In this document: positions 1-8,455 of the stretch, in pieces | Layout of the letters: every line of letters begins with the position of its first letter | Numbering within the stretch: the stretch's first letter is position 1 | From: JACMQW01 sp964536965 | Lineage (GTDB): Bacteria > Bdellovibrionota > UBA1018 | Assembly (NCBI GenBank): GCA_964536965.1 | Contig: CAZIAL010000009.1 | Location: forward strand, 1-64,000 | Length of the DNA stretch: 64,000 nt | Reading direction: 5' to 3' | Made by a program: the position numbers and the translations under genes | The notes under the pieces: generated by a model | Databases searched by the model: none | Told to the model about the DNA's origin: nothing | What the model saw: the letters and a program-made list of their open reading frames with translations, nothing else

Positions 1-7
1 CGAATCG

Positions 8-1432
8 ATGCGAGGCAATGCAGGACACGGTTCCGCGCCAGTGGCGCCGGCCGCGCTGCTATGCTCGCTGGTTCTTTTATTCGTCGGAGTTCCCAGTGCC
101 GAAGCGCATTGGAAAACGGAAGTCCGCCGTGAATTCACTCGACTGGAAGCCGCCGTCGATCGCATCCAGAACGACGAGGTGGGGGGGATTCGGGGCTCCG
201 TCGCCGTTTCGATCGGAGGACTCTTCAGATCCCTTCACTTTCGAAAATGGAATTACTGGAGTGAAGCGCATTTCGAAAGCGACGGCGAACCGCTTCCTGT
301 CGCCGTGTCGCGCACCGGCCGAAAAGTTTCTCCACTCGTCGTCTTTTTCCCGGGAGTCTTCGGTGACAGTCGGAGCGGCGGAGCGCTGATGGTCGGCCGA
401 CAGGCTCGGCGGGCGAGAAACCACGTCATCATTCTTCCTAATCCGTGGGGAGCGGATTTCCAGGATGCGCATCCGCGATTCATGCCGGGCGATTTCGAAC
501 GCGAAGCGCGAACCATGGTGGATATGGTCGCCGACGCGATTCGCCGCATAGGCCCGGAGAGGATTTCGAGCATTCATTTCGTGGGCGAAAGTTACGGCGG
601 CTTTCTGGCACCCGCCACCGCCGTGTACGCGCACGAGAGTCGGCGATTCTCGGTCGAATCCGTGCTTTCGATTTCCGTCCCTTTTCACATCGGAAACGCC
701 ATCGGCTCCCTCGACGGAATGGCGGATGACCATGAACGAGCCTATTTCTCAGGCGGATGCGGAACCTTCATGCAGGGTTTTGTCCGTACCATCGGGTTCG
801 TATTCGAGATCTTCTCCAACCCGCGGGCGCGGGAACTTTATAGCAAAAGCCGTACGGAATGCTCGAAAGCGGTCTTCGCCTATCTCGGCTTCCAGCAACC
901 GCTCTTCCAGCTCGGCCAAAAGATCCAGTCCCGCCTTCCCTCGCGAGAGTGGGAGAGCCAGTCCCTGGAGCACTGGCGCCGGAAACTTCGCTTCCGAGAT
1001 TTCGGTCGTATCTTCTTCGGGCAGGACGTCGAGAAAATTGTTTCCCAGGATTCGGCCACGCTCCATCACTGGGTCGCCCGCCTTCGGGTAGGTGGGGTGA
1101 AGACCCTCGGCCTCATCGCCCGCAACGATCCACTCAACCCTCCGCCCGAGGTAGGCAGTAGGAAGGTCATCGATGCTTATCCGGCGGAGGACGTCCTCGT
1201 GCTCGAACGCGGCGGGCACCTCGGCTTTCGCGGCGAAAAAGCCTATCGGCAACTTCTTCGAGCACAGCTGAAGAATCCAACCGCGTCCTTCGCGATGAGC
1301 GCGAATGAGGAGGAGGAGGAGGAGGAGGAGGAGGAGGAGGAGGAGGAGGAGGAAGAGGAAGGGCCGCTTTACGACGAGGATCTGGATAACGACGTCACGT
1401 CGGCCGACGACGGTATCGAAGACGAAGGGTGA
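8..1432 (+). CDS. Exported alpha/beta hydrolase, YheT/EMB8-like, with poly-Glu tail
   Basis: The N-terminus has a hydrophobic segment ending near SAEAH (about residues 15-33), so the product is probably exported. The body reads as an alpha/beta hydrolase: nucleophile elbow GESYGG with Ser195, a likely acid Asp374 in NDPLNPP, and His404 in GGHLGF. The last two resemble the C-terminal motifs of the YheT/EMB8 family of short-chain esterases. Substrate is unknown. After the catalytic domain comes a run of 18 glutamates (residues 434-451) and an acidic tail, which the family does not normally have. The start lies only 8 bases into the window, so an upstream start cannot be excluded. It converges with the next gene. 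Confidence 0.75.
   Translation: MRGNAGHGSAPVAPAALLCSLVLLFVGVPSAEAHWKTEVRREFTRLEAAVDRIQNDEVGGIRGSVAVSIGGLFRSLHFRKWNYWSEAHFESDGEPLPVAVSRTGRKVSPLVVFFPGVFGDSRSGGALMVGRQARRARNHVIILPNPWGADFQDAHPRFMPGDFEREARTMVDMVADAIRRIGPERISSIHFVGESYGGFLAPATAVYAHESRRFSVESVLSISVPFHIGNAIGSLDGMADDHERAYFSGGCGTFMQGFVRTIGFVFEIFSNPRARELYSKSRTECSKAVFAYLGFQQPLFQLGQKIQSRLPSREWESQSLEHWRRKLRFRDFGRIFFGQDVEKIVSQDSATLHHWVARLRVGGVKTLGLIARNDPLNPPPEVGSRKVIDAYPAEDVLVLERGGHLGFRGEKAYRQLLRAQLKNPTASFAMSANEEEEEEEEEEEEEEEEEEGPLYDEDLDNDVTSADDGIEDEG
1307..1351 (+). repeat. (GAG)15 trinucleotide microsatellite in coding sequence
   Basis: Fifteen uninterrupted GAG codons, followed by GAA GAG GAA, encode the poly-Glu run of the alpha/beta hydrolase. 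Perfect trinucleotide tracts of this length are prone to slippage. Here that would change tail length without changing frame. Confidence 0.95.
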
Positions 1433-1449
1433 TCCCTTCGGAGCGATCT

Positions 1450-2124
1450 CTAGTCGCCAAACTTCGAGTCGAAAGAATAAATATGCTTCACGTCGATGTG
1501 GTTGAAGCGCAGATGGCGGAGCTTCATTGCCGAAAGCTGGAGAATCAGCTTGGTCTGGCGTGATTTGTCCTGGTAGCGGACCTTCTTTATTTCGCCCATG
1601 ATGAAAGATTTCATCTCGACGGGATGGAAACAAAAACCCTTCGAAAACTCGTACTTTCCTTTGAATGGCACGAGTCGCGCCTCGAAAATATCGCCGCGCG
1701 CGAAGCCCTGATGAATATCCGTTTCGAGGACGAGATACCGCTTCTTCGAGAAAAGGTCTTCGACCTTCAGACCTTCGGCGAACCATGCGCGGCCGCGAAG
1801 TCGAAAGATGGAATGCACGGTGGAACAAAAGTCACGGTAGATCGTGAGTTCTTCCGTCCCGAAGTTTTCCTTATTCTTGCGAAAGAAGAGCTTAATCGGC
1901 GAAAGGTCGACGCCCGGAAGATCTCGCTCGAAGATATACCAATCCATGAAAATGGACATGCGCTGTTCGTACTCTGGATCGTCCTCGTAAACGATCCCCG
2001 CCTTGTCGAAGAACTCCTGCTTCGCCGCGAAGACCTCGCGATAGTATTCGCCGGTGGTGAACTCCTCGACGACCGGGTCGAGGTATCGCTGAATTTGCGG
2101 GCTCGGGAGGGCGACGGCGCTCAT
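1450..2124 (-). CDS. Conserved-looking protein of unknown function
   Basis: I do not recognise this 224-residue protein. It has no signal peptide and no clear membrane segment, and is rich in aromatic and charged residues. Notable stretches are an FxDWYIFERDLPG segment and a basic C-terminus. Its start overlaps the carA stop by four bases (ATGA), so it is probably translationally coupled as the last gene of the lepA-lepB-pyrB-pyrC-carA run. Position in the operon suggests co-expression but says nothing firm about function. It is intact and in normal codon usage, so it is likely a real gene. Confidence 0.7.
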   Translation of the reverse strand: MSAVALPSPQIQRYLDPVVEEFTTGEYYREVFAAKQEFFDKAGIVYEDDPEYEQRMSIFMDWYIFERDLPGVDLSPIKLFFRKNKENFGTEELTIYRDFCSTVHSIFRLRGRAWFAEGLKVEDLFSKKRYLVLETDIHQGFARGDIFEARLVPFKGKYEFSKGFCFHPVEMKSFIMGEIKKVRYQDKSRQTKLILQLSAMKLRHLRFNHIDVKHIYSFDSKFGD

Positions 2125-3362
2125 GATCGTTTTTCCATCATCGCCAAGAAACGGTCGAAGAGGATTCGCGAGTCATGCGGGCCCGGACAGGATTCCGGGT
2201 GATACTGGACGGAGAAAGCGTCGGCGCCGGTGACTTCGACGCCCGCGACCGTCTGGTCGTTTAGGTGGACGTGCGTGACCTTCATGTCCGAGGGCAGTGA
2301 CTTTTCATCGACCGCATAACCGTGGTTCTGCGAAGTGATCTCGATTCGTCCGGAAGCTTTGTCCATCACGGGCTGATTTCCACCGCGATGACCGAACTTG
2401 AGCTTGTAGGTCTTCGCCCCCTTCGCGAGGGAAAGAATCTGGTGCCCCATGCAAACGCCGAAAACAGGAACCTTGCCGACGATTTCGCGGACCGTGTTCG
2501 CGGCGTAAGGCGCGGCCGCCGGATCGCCTGGACCATTCGTGAGGAAAACCCCGTCGGGTTTGCGCGCGAGGATGTCTTTCGAAGTCGAATTCGCCGGAAG
2601 GACTTCGAGATCGCAGCCGAGCGCATTCAGCGACCGCAGGAGATTCCACTTCGTGCCGAAATCGAGGACGACGACTTTATGCCGCTTCTTCCCGCTCTTT
2701 CCGGCGTCGAAAGTCGGGACTTCCTGTTCGCCGATCGTCGTCGTTTTCTGGTCGGCGGCTTTCGGGTGCGGCCAGCGGTACGCTTCCTTCGTCGTCACTT
2801 CGCCGATCAGATCGCGACCTTCGAACTGCGGGAGTTTCGCGAGAAGTTCTTTCGCCTTCGCGCGCTCGGTGGCCGGAAGGATCACGCCGCGAGTCGCTCC
2901 GCGCGTCCGCAGGTGGCGGGTGAGGGAACGGGTATCGAGACCGTACATTCCCGGGATGCCGTTGTCCTTCAGGTATTTGTCGAGCTCCCCCATGGAACGC
3001 CAGCTCGAAGCCGTGTCGGAAACTTCGTGGACGACGAAACCCGCGCACCAAGGATGGGCGCTTTCCGGGTCGTCCTTGTTCACGCCGGTATTTCCGATAT
3101 GGGGAACCGTCATGCAGATGATCTGACCGTAATAAGAAGGATCGGTGAGGATTTCTTGGTAGCCGGTGAGCGAAGTGTTGAACACGACTTCGCCGTAGGC
3201 GCGGTCGCGAGTGATCCCGCCCGACTTCTGGGCCGCGAGGATCGTCTCCACGCTCGCCTCCGCGCCGAAGAGAAAACCTTCGAAAGCGAGGCCATCGGGA
3301 TGGGCGGAGTCTTCGAGAACGAGGACGCCTGGCTTGGAATTCATCGACTTCATATTTTCCAT
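2121..3362 (-). CDS. carA: Carbamoyl-phosphate synthase small subunit (glutaminase)
   Basis: CarA hydrolyses glutamine and passes ammonia to CarB for carbamoyl phosphate synthesis, feeding pyrimidines and arginine. The N-terminal CPSase domain is recognisable (GEVVFNTSLTGYQEILTDPSY). The C-terminal class I glutamine amidotransferase has the nucleophile Cys in GVCMGHQ and the His/Glu pair in QYHPE. At 413 residues it is slightly longer than usual, through an insert between the domains. The start ATG abuts the pyrC stop with a good ribosome site (AAGGAAG) inside the pyrC end. No carB is in the window, so the large subunit must lie elsewhere. Confidence 0.96.
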   Translation of the reverse strand: MENMKSMNSKPGVLVLEDSAHPDGLAFEGFLFGAEASVETILAAQKSGGITRDRAYGEVVFNTSLTGYQEILTDPSYYGQIICMTVPHIGNTGVNKDDPESAHPWCAGFVVHEVSDTASSWRSMGELDKYLKDNGIPGMYGLDTRSLTRHLRTRGATRGVILPATERAKAKELLAKLPQFEGRDLIGEVTTKEAYRWPHPKAADQKTTTIGEQEVPTFDAGKSGKKRHKVVVLDFGTKWNLLRSLNALGCDLEVLPANSTSKDILARKPDGVFLTNGPGDPAAAPYAANTVREIVGKVPVFGVCMGHQILSLAKGAKTYKLKFGHRGGNQPVMDKASGRIEITSQNHGYAVDEKSLPSDMKVTHVHLNDQTVAGVEVTGADAFSVQYHPESCPGPHDSRILFDRFLAMMEKRS

Positions 3363-4682
3363 TTACCGACTTCCTTGGAGCGAAGCATCCATAAATTTCG
3401 CGATTCCGTCCACCAGCGTGAGCAGGACCTTTCCCTGGAGGTTCCATCCGAAGAACGGCGAGTTCTGGGACTTCGAATGATTCGCTTCGGGAGTGAATTG
3501 CCAGATTTGCCCGGGGTCGTAAAGCGTCAGATCCGCGGCCGCCCCGACTTTCAGGGTCCCGTACGGAAGTTTCAGCAGCTTCGCAGGCGCCACCGTGAAC
3601 GACTCGACCCAGCGGTCGAGCGAGACGATCCCGTCGTGGACGAGCTGGTAGGTGACCGGGACCGCCGTCTGGAGACCGATGATTCCGTTCGCGGCTTCGG
3701 AAAACTCGACCGCCTTGTCGATCACGCCGTGCGGAGCATGGTCCGTCGCGATCGCATCGATCAGCCCGGTTTTTACCCCATCGCGGAGCGCTTCCACGTC
3801 TTTTTCGGTCCGGAGCGGCGGCGACATTTTAAAGGAGGTATCGTAAGAACGAACGCATTCCTCGGTCAGCATGAGATGGTGCGGGCTCGCTTCGGCGGTG
3901 ACGGGGAGCCCATCATCCTTCGCGCGGCGGACGTGCTCGAGTCCGATCGCGGTGGAAATATGCTGAATATGCACGGGACACTTTGTCAGCCGGGCGAGCG
4001 CGATCTCGCGGGCTACGAGAATTTCTTCGGCCGCCGCCGGGATTCCGCGTAGTCCGAGTTCGTTCGAAAGTGCGCTTTCGTTCATCACGCCCTTCCCAAC
4101 GAGGTTCGAATCTTCGGCATGGGAGATGATCGGCACGCCGAAAGCTTTCGCGTAATCCATCGCCTTCCGCATTAGGTAGGAGTTCATGACGGGCATTCCG
4201 TCATCACTGAGCGCGACCGCGCCTTCCTGGACCATGCCGCCGATTTCAGCGAGCTCTTCGCCCTTCAGTCCACGGGTGACCGCCCCGACGATATGGACGC
4301 GGCAGGCGGCGACGGCTTTGGCTTTTTCGCGAATATAGGCGGTGACGTAAGGAGTATCGTTCACTGGCGAAGTGTTCGCCATGCAGGCGACGCTCGAAAA
4401 ACCGCCGGCCGCGGCGGCAAGCGTACCCGTTTCGATGGACTCTTTGTATTCGAGACCCGGCTCACGCAGGTGGACGTGCAGGTCGATCAGACCCGGCATC
4501 ACGATCTTGCCTTTGGCGTCGATCACGCGCATTCCAGGTTTCGCCGGGATCTGTCCGGGCTTCTCGATCGCGCGCACGCGGCCGTCGGAAATCCAGATGT
4601 CTCCTTCCGAGTTCATGCGCTGGGAAGGGTCGACGATACGGGCGTTCTTAATCAGGAGTTCCGTGGAAACCATATGGCTCAA
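3363..4682 (-). CDS. pyrC: Dihydroorotase
   Basis: This amidohydrolase cyclises carbamoyl-aspartate to dihydroorotate, the third pyrimidine step. Visible motifs are the metal-binding GLIDLHVHLREPG, a downstream HAED and HIQHIST histidines, and a late ATDHAPH aspartate motif, all typical of class I dihydroorotase. Length (439) is normal. Its start overlaps the pyrB stop by four bases (ATGA), and its own stop touches carA, so the three pyr genes are probably translated in a coupled way. Confidence 0.96.
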   Translation of the reverse strand: MSHMVSTELLIKNARIVDPSQRMNSEGDIWISDGRVRAIEKPGQIPAKPGMRVIDAKGKIVMPGLIDLHVHLREPGLEYKESIETGTLAAAAGGFSSVACMANTSPVNDTPYVTAYIREKAKAVAACRVHIVGAVTRGLKGEELAEIGGMVQEGAVALSDDGMPVMNSYLMRKAMDYAKAFGVPIISHAEDSNLVGKGVMNESALSNELGLRGIPAAAEEILVAREIALARLTKCPVHIQHISTAIGLEHVRRAKDDGLPVTAEASPHHLMLTEECVRSYDTSFKMSPPLRTEKDVEALRDGVKTGLIDAIATDHAPHGVIDKAVEFSEAANGIIGLQTAVPVTYQLVHDGIVSLDRWVESFTVAPAKLLKLPYGTLKVGAAADLTLYDPGQIWQFTPEANHSKSQNSPFFGWNLQGKVLLTLVDGIAKFMDASLQGSR

Positions 4683-5659
4683 GCCCCCTTCATCCAGTTC
4701 TCTAGTTTCGGTCGATCGATCAGCGTCGCGAGCACCGCCATGCGGATGAGGACACCGTTAAAAACTTGGTCGAGAATCACGGAGCGGGGTCCATCCGCGA
4801 CTTCGGTATCGAGTTCGACGCCGCGATTCACCGGACCCGGATGCAAGATGATGCAACCCGGCTTTAGGAGCTTCGCGCGTTCTCGCGAGAGGCCCCAGAA
4901 GGCGGAGTATTCCTGGAGCGAGGGGAGTTGCATCCGGTTCTGGCGCTCGAGTTGGATCCGGAGCGCCATCACAACGTCCGCTTCCCCGAGCAACTCTTCC
5001 GGTCGATAAGCGTAGTCGACCCCGAGGGTCTCCGGCGCGGGCGGAAGGAGAGTGGGCGGTGCGCACACCGCGACCGATGCGCCCATCTTCCGCAGTAAGT
5101 GGATGTTCGAGCGAGCGACGCGAGAATGGGCGATGTCGCCCAGGATCACGACGCGCTTTCCTTTTACGGAGCCGAGTTTCTCTTCGATCGTATAGAGGTC
5201 GAGTAGGCCCTGGGTCGGATGTTCATGGAATCCGTCGCCCGCGTTCACGACCGGTACGGAAACATGCTTCGCGAGGTAGTGCGGGGAGCCGGCCGAGGAA
5301 TGCCTGACCACGATCAATTGGGGGCCCATCGCCTCGATGTTTTTCGCGGTGTCGATGAGCGTTTCGCCCTTCGCGACCGAGGAACTCGCGGCGGCGAAAT
5401 TCATGGCGCTGGCCCCGAGTTTTCGGATCGCGAGCTCGAAGCTCATGCGCGTGCGGGTCGAGTTTTCGAAAAAGAGGTTCACCACCGTTTTCCCCTGGAG
5501 CAGGGGATTCATCTCGGGCCCCGTGGAAAGTTTCTTCGCGGCATCGAGAAGGAATCGGATTTCCGAAACGTCGAGGTCCGCGGCGGCGAGTAGATTTCGC
5601 ATCGGACCCTTCGGAGAATCGGTCGATCGGGAATTGAGATGAGCCATCATTTCTTTCAT
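4679..5659 (-). CDS. pyrB: Aspartate carbamoyltransferase catalytic subunit
   Basis: PyrB condenses carbamoyl phosphate with aspartate, the committed step of pyrimidine synthesis. The carbamoyl-phosphate loop ENSTRTR, the mobile loop Ser/Lys segment (SSSVAKGET), HPTQGLLDLYT and the HPGPVNRG motif are all present. Length (326) fits the catalytic chain. No regulatory pyrI is adjacent. The start overlaps the lepB stop by four bases, an unusual union of pyrimidine genes with a signal-peptidase homologue. A nearby downstream ATG (residue 4 or 5) is an alternative start. Confidence 0.96.
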   Translation of the reverse strand: MKEMMAHLNSRSTDSPKGPMRNLLAAADLDVSEIRFLLDAAKKLSTGPEMNPLLQGKTVVNLFFENSTRTRMSFELAIRKLGASAMNFAAASSSVAKGETLIDTAKNIEAMGPQLIVVRHSSAGSPHYLAKHVSVPVVNAGDGFHEHPTQGLLDLYTIEEKLGSVKGKRVVILGDIAHSRVARSNIHLLRKMGASVAVCAPPTLLPPAPETLGVDYAYRPEELLGEADVVMALRIQLERQNRMQLPSLQEYSAFWGLSRERAKLLKPGCIILHPGPVNRGVELDTEVADGPRSVILDQVFNGVLIRMAVLATLIDRPKLENWMKGA

Positions 5660-6345
5660 CGGATCCTCTTAAAAAGTCGTTCGAATCGAATTCTGGAAAA
5701 CCAATCCCCACCGCCGGCGGTCGGCGGCTGGATGGAGAGCCAGACGAACTGGGCGCGTCCGCGAAGTCCCGCGAAGGGGACGAGTCCGTGGGTTTTCAGC
5801 CGGCGAAGTTCGGGTGGGACCGTGCGGAGATCCCCGGCGACGAAAACCTGCCCGGGCGGAACCACCAGTTCCTTCTCCGTCGAGACGAGCGGCGGTTCGA
5901 GGCATACCTGGTAGGCGGCGCCTTCGCCGGGTAGCCGTTCATTTCCGCAGATCGCGTTCGGTTCGAAGGGCTCCGTCGCGATTTTTCCGTTGAGATGGAG
6001 AGTGCCGTTTACGAGGCGTACTTTATCGCCCGGGAGCGCGACGATTCGCTTGATGTATTCCCGGCCGGGCTCGTCGGGAAATTCCAGCACGGCGACGTCG
6101 CCGTAACGAGGCGGGGATTCCGAGATTCGCGAGTCCGCGCCAGGGATGCGGAAACCGTAGGCGAATTTCGATACGAAGAGCGTATCGCCGGGTTCCACCG
6201 CGGGCTGCATCGCGCGCGAAGGCATGCGGTAAGCCTCGAGGAGAAAGAAACGGATGAAAAGGGCGACGAGGATCGAACCACCGATCGCCAAGCCGTAATC
6301 CCGGAGGATTTTTCGGGCTTCTTTTTCCGCCTTTTTCTTCGACAA
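5656..6345 (-). CDS. lepB: Signal peptidase I homologue with catalytic Ser replaced by Ala
   Basis: The 229-residue protein has one N-terminal membrane segment (about residues 20-37), then the S26 core. Box B, which in signal peptidase I reads P-S-G-S-M-x-P with the second Ser as nucleophile, reads here P-S-R-A-M-Q-P (residues 42-48), so Ala45 (bases 6211-6213) replaces it. The general-base lysine is retained (YIKRIVALPGD, Lys99). The later GDNRDNSxDSR box is also degraded to GDLRTVPPELRR. The frame is open throughout and codon usage is normal, so this is not a decayed gene. It may be a pseudoenzyme or use another nucleophile such as Ser43. It sits 27 bases after lepA and overlaps pyrB. Confidence 0.85.
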   Translation of the reverse strand: MSKKKAEKEARKILRDYGLAIGGSILVALFIRFFLLEAYRMPSRAMQPAVEPGDTLFVSKFAYGFRIPGADSRISESPPRYGDVAVLEFPDEPGREYIKRIVALPGDKVRLVNGTLHLNGKIATEPFEPNAICGNERLPGEGAAYQVCLEPPLVSTEKELVVPPGQVFVAGDLRTVPPELRRLKTHGLVPFAGLRGRAQFVWLSIQPPTAGGGDWFSRIRFERLFKRIR

Positions 6346-6372
6346 CCGCGGGCTCCTTCTTTCGTCCTTCCG

Positions 6373-8169
6373 TTAGTCGACCTTCAAGACGGCGAGGAAC
6401 GCCTCTTGCGGAATCTCGACCGATCCAACCTGCTTCATCCGCTTCTTCCCCTCTTTTTGTTTCTCGAGGAGTTTGCGCTTACGCGAGATGTCTCCGCCGT
6501 AACATTTGGCGGTCACGTTCTTGCGAAGCGCGGAGATCGACTCGCGCGCGACGATCTTCGATCCGATCGCGGCCTGGATCGCGATTTCGAACATCTGGCG
6601 GTCGATGAGTTCCTTCATCTTCTTCACGAGATCGCGTCCGCGAATGGCGGCCTTCTCGCGGTGGATGATGAGCGAAAGCGCGTCGACGGGTTCGCCGTTG
6701 ATCAGGACGTCGAGCTTCACGAGATCCGCCGGGCGGTAGTCCGAAAGCTCGTAATCCATCGAGGCGTAACCTTTGGTCGAGGACTTCAGTTTGTCGAAGA
6801 AATCGAAAACCATCTCGTTCAGCGGCAGATCGTAAAGGAGCGAGACGCGATCTTTGGTCACATAGTCCATTTTAATCTGCTGGCCGCGGCGGTCGTTCAG
6901 AATGCCCATGACGGCGCCGACGTATTCGGCCGGCATGTGGACGGTGATCTTGATGTACGGCTCTTCGATGAGCTCGATCAGCGTCTGATCGGGAAGACGC
7001 GCCGGATTGTCGACCATCAGCTCTTCGCCGTTCGTCTTCTTCACCTTGTAGATCACCGACGGAGCCGTGGTGATCAGGTTGAGGCCATATTCGCGTTCGA
7101 GACGTTCCTGGACGACGTCCATGTGGAGGAGGCCGAGGAAGCCGCATCGGAAACCGAAACCGAGCGCGGTCGACGTTTCCGGTTCGAATGTGATCGCGGA
7201 GTCGTTCAGGCGCAGTTTTTCCAGGGACTCTTTTAGATCCCCGTACTGGTCGGCGTCGATGGGATAGACGCCGCAGAAAACCATCGGCTTCGCTTCTTTA
7301 AACCCGCCGAGCGGTTCTTTCGCGGGATTGCCCGCCTCCATAATGGTGTCGCCGACTTTCATGTCGCGCACGTCGCGAATTCCGCAGACGATCGCGACGA
7401 CTTCTCCGGAGGCGATCTCGTTCACGTCTTTGAACTTCGGCGTGAAGATTCCGAGGCGCTGGACTTCGAATTCCTTGCCCGCGTGCGCGAGGTAGATTTT
7501 CGTACCCTTCTTGATTTTACCTTCGAAGACGCGCGCAAGGCAGATCACGCCTTGGTAGGTATCGTACCAGCTATCGAAGATCAGCGCGCGCAGCGGTTCG
7601 TCATCCGCGTCTTTCGGAGCCGGGAAATATTTCACGCAGGCTTCGAGGATATCGTCGATTCCGATTCCGGATTTCGCCGAACACAGGACCGAGCGCGAAG
7701 TGTCGACGAGTCCGATGACTTCGTCGATCTCCGCTTTCACGCGTTCCGCGTCGGCCGAGGGCAGGTCGATCTTGTTGATCGCGGGAAAAACCTCGAGATT
7801 GTTTTCAAGCGCCATGAAGACGTTCGCCAGCGTCTGCGCTTCGACGCCCTGGGAAGCGTCAACGACGAGGATCGCGCCTTCACAGGCGGCGAGCGATCGC
7901 GAAACTTCGTAGGTGAAGTCGACGTGACCGGGAGTATCGATCAGATTCAGGATGTAGGTTTGACCATCCTTGGCTTTGTAATTCAGCCGCGCGGACTGGG
8001 CTTTGATGGTAATCCCGCGCTCGCGTTCGATATCCATCGAATCGAGAAGCTGCGCCTCCATTTGGCGAGCCGTGACGGTACCCGTGCGCTCGAGGAGTCG
8101 ATCCGCTAACGTCGACTTACCGTGGTCGATGTGCGCGATAATGCAGAAATTTCTGATGTTTTTAGACAT
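6373..8169 (-). CDS. lepA: Elongation factor 4 (ribosomal back-translocase GTPase)
   Basis: LepA is a ribosome-binding GTPase acting in initiation and back-translocation. The GTPase domain is complete: P-loop AHIDHGKST, switch region RERGITIKAQ, DTPGHVDF and NKIDLP. EF-G-like domains and the LepA-specific basic C-terminus (GGDISRKRKLLEKQKEGKKRMK) follow. The length of 598 is standard. No Shine-Dalgarno is obvious; instead a 9-bp inverted repeat lies 5-35 bases upstream of the start. The familiar lepA-lepB order is kept. Confidence 0.97.
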   Translation of the reverse strand: MSKNIRNFCIIAHIDHGKSTLADRLLERTGTVTARQMEAQLLDSMDIERERGITIKAQSARLNYKAKDGQTYILNLIDTPGHVDFTYEVSRSLAACEGAILVVDASQGVEAQTLANVFMALENNLEVFPAINKIDLPSADAERVKAEIDEVIGLVDTSRSVLCSAKSGIGIDDILEACVKYFPAPKDADDEPLRALIFDSWYDTYQGVICLARVFEGKIKKGTKIYLAHAGKEFEVQRLGIFTPKFKDVNEIASGEVVAIVCGIRDVRDMKVGDTIMEAGNPAKEPLGGFKEAKPMVFCGVYPIDADQYGDLKESLEKLRLNDSAITFEPETSTALGFGFRCGFLGLLHMDVVQERLEREYGLNLITTAPSVIYKVKKTNGEELMVDNPARLPDQTLIELIEEPYIKITVHMPAEYVGAVMGILNDRRGQQIKMDYVTKDRVSLLYDLPLNEMVFDFFDKLKSSTKGYASMDYELSDYRPADLVKLDVLINGEPVDALSLIIHREKAAIRGRDLVKKMKELIDRQMFEIAIQAAIGSKIVARESISALRKNVTAKCYGGDISRKRKLLEKQKEGKKRMKQVGSVEIPQEAFLAVLKVD

Positions 8170-8173
8170 GGTG

Positions 8174-8204
8174 GGACTGGTTAGTCAGTTATCAAAACCA
8201 GTCC
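8174..8204. repeat. 9-bp perfect inverted repeat in the lepA leader
   Basis: GGACTGGTT and AACCAGTCC are separated by 13 bases, between the stop of the small membrane-protein gene and the lepA ATG. In mRNA of the leftward operon this would form a hairpin ending five bases before the start codon. It could affect lepA translation, or be a DNA operator. There is no T-run, so a terminator is unlikely. Confidence 0.6.
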
Positions 8205-8217
8205 GGAATTGATACGC

Positions 8218-8412
8218 TTAGCGATAGGCCATTTTCAGGTAGTAGAGGACGACGAGCGGAAAAATGATGAGGAGGGTGAGTCCGCCTTCCATCGTGACCA
8301 TTTCCCAGAGTACGGGTGGTTTATACGCGGGCTTCGTCGGCGCCTCGACGGGTTTAACTCCGTTGGCTTCGGCGAGGGCTTGGAGGGCGTCGGGCTTGGT
8401 TGACTCTTTCAT
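8218..8412 (-). CDS. Small single-span membrane protein, unknown function
   Basis: This is a 64-residue protein from the ATG at 8412. The open frame extends further upstream, but only this start has a purine-rich site (GAGAG) at suitable distance. The first 40 residues are proline- and charge-containing; residues about 43-59 are a strongly hydrophobic helix (GGLTLLIIFPLVVLYYL). It lies 48 bases before lepA on the same strand and may be the first gene of that run. No family recognised. Alternative upstream starts at about 8454 are possible. Confidence 0.55.
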   Translation of the reverse strand: MKESTKPDALQALAEANGVKPVEAPTKPAYKPPVLWEMVTMEGGLTLLIIFPLVVLYYLKMAYR

Positions 8413-8455
8413 TCCAGTTTTCTCTCGGATCGGTCTAATGTAGGAATACCCCATT

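Noticed and set aside
749..1828. Minus-strand frame with a poly-Leu run opposite the (GAG)15 tract
   Set aside because: Poly-Leu is the complement of the GAG repeat; the plus-strand hydrolase explains the region.
2322..4052. 576-codon frame antisense to carA/pyrC
   Set aside because: Shadow of two certain enzymes; product is Arg-rich and unlike any protein.
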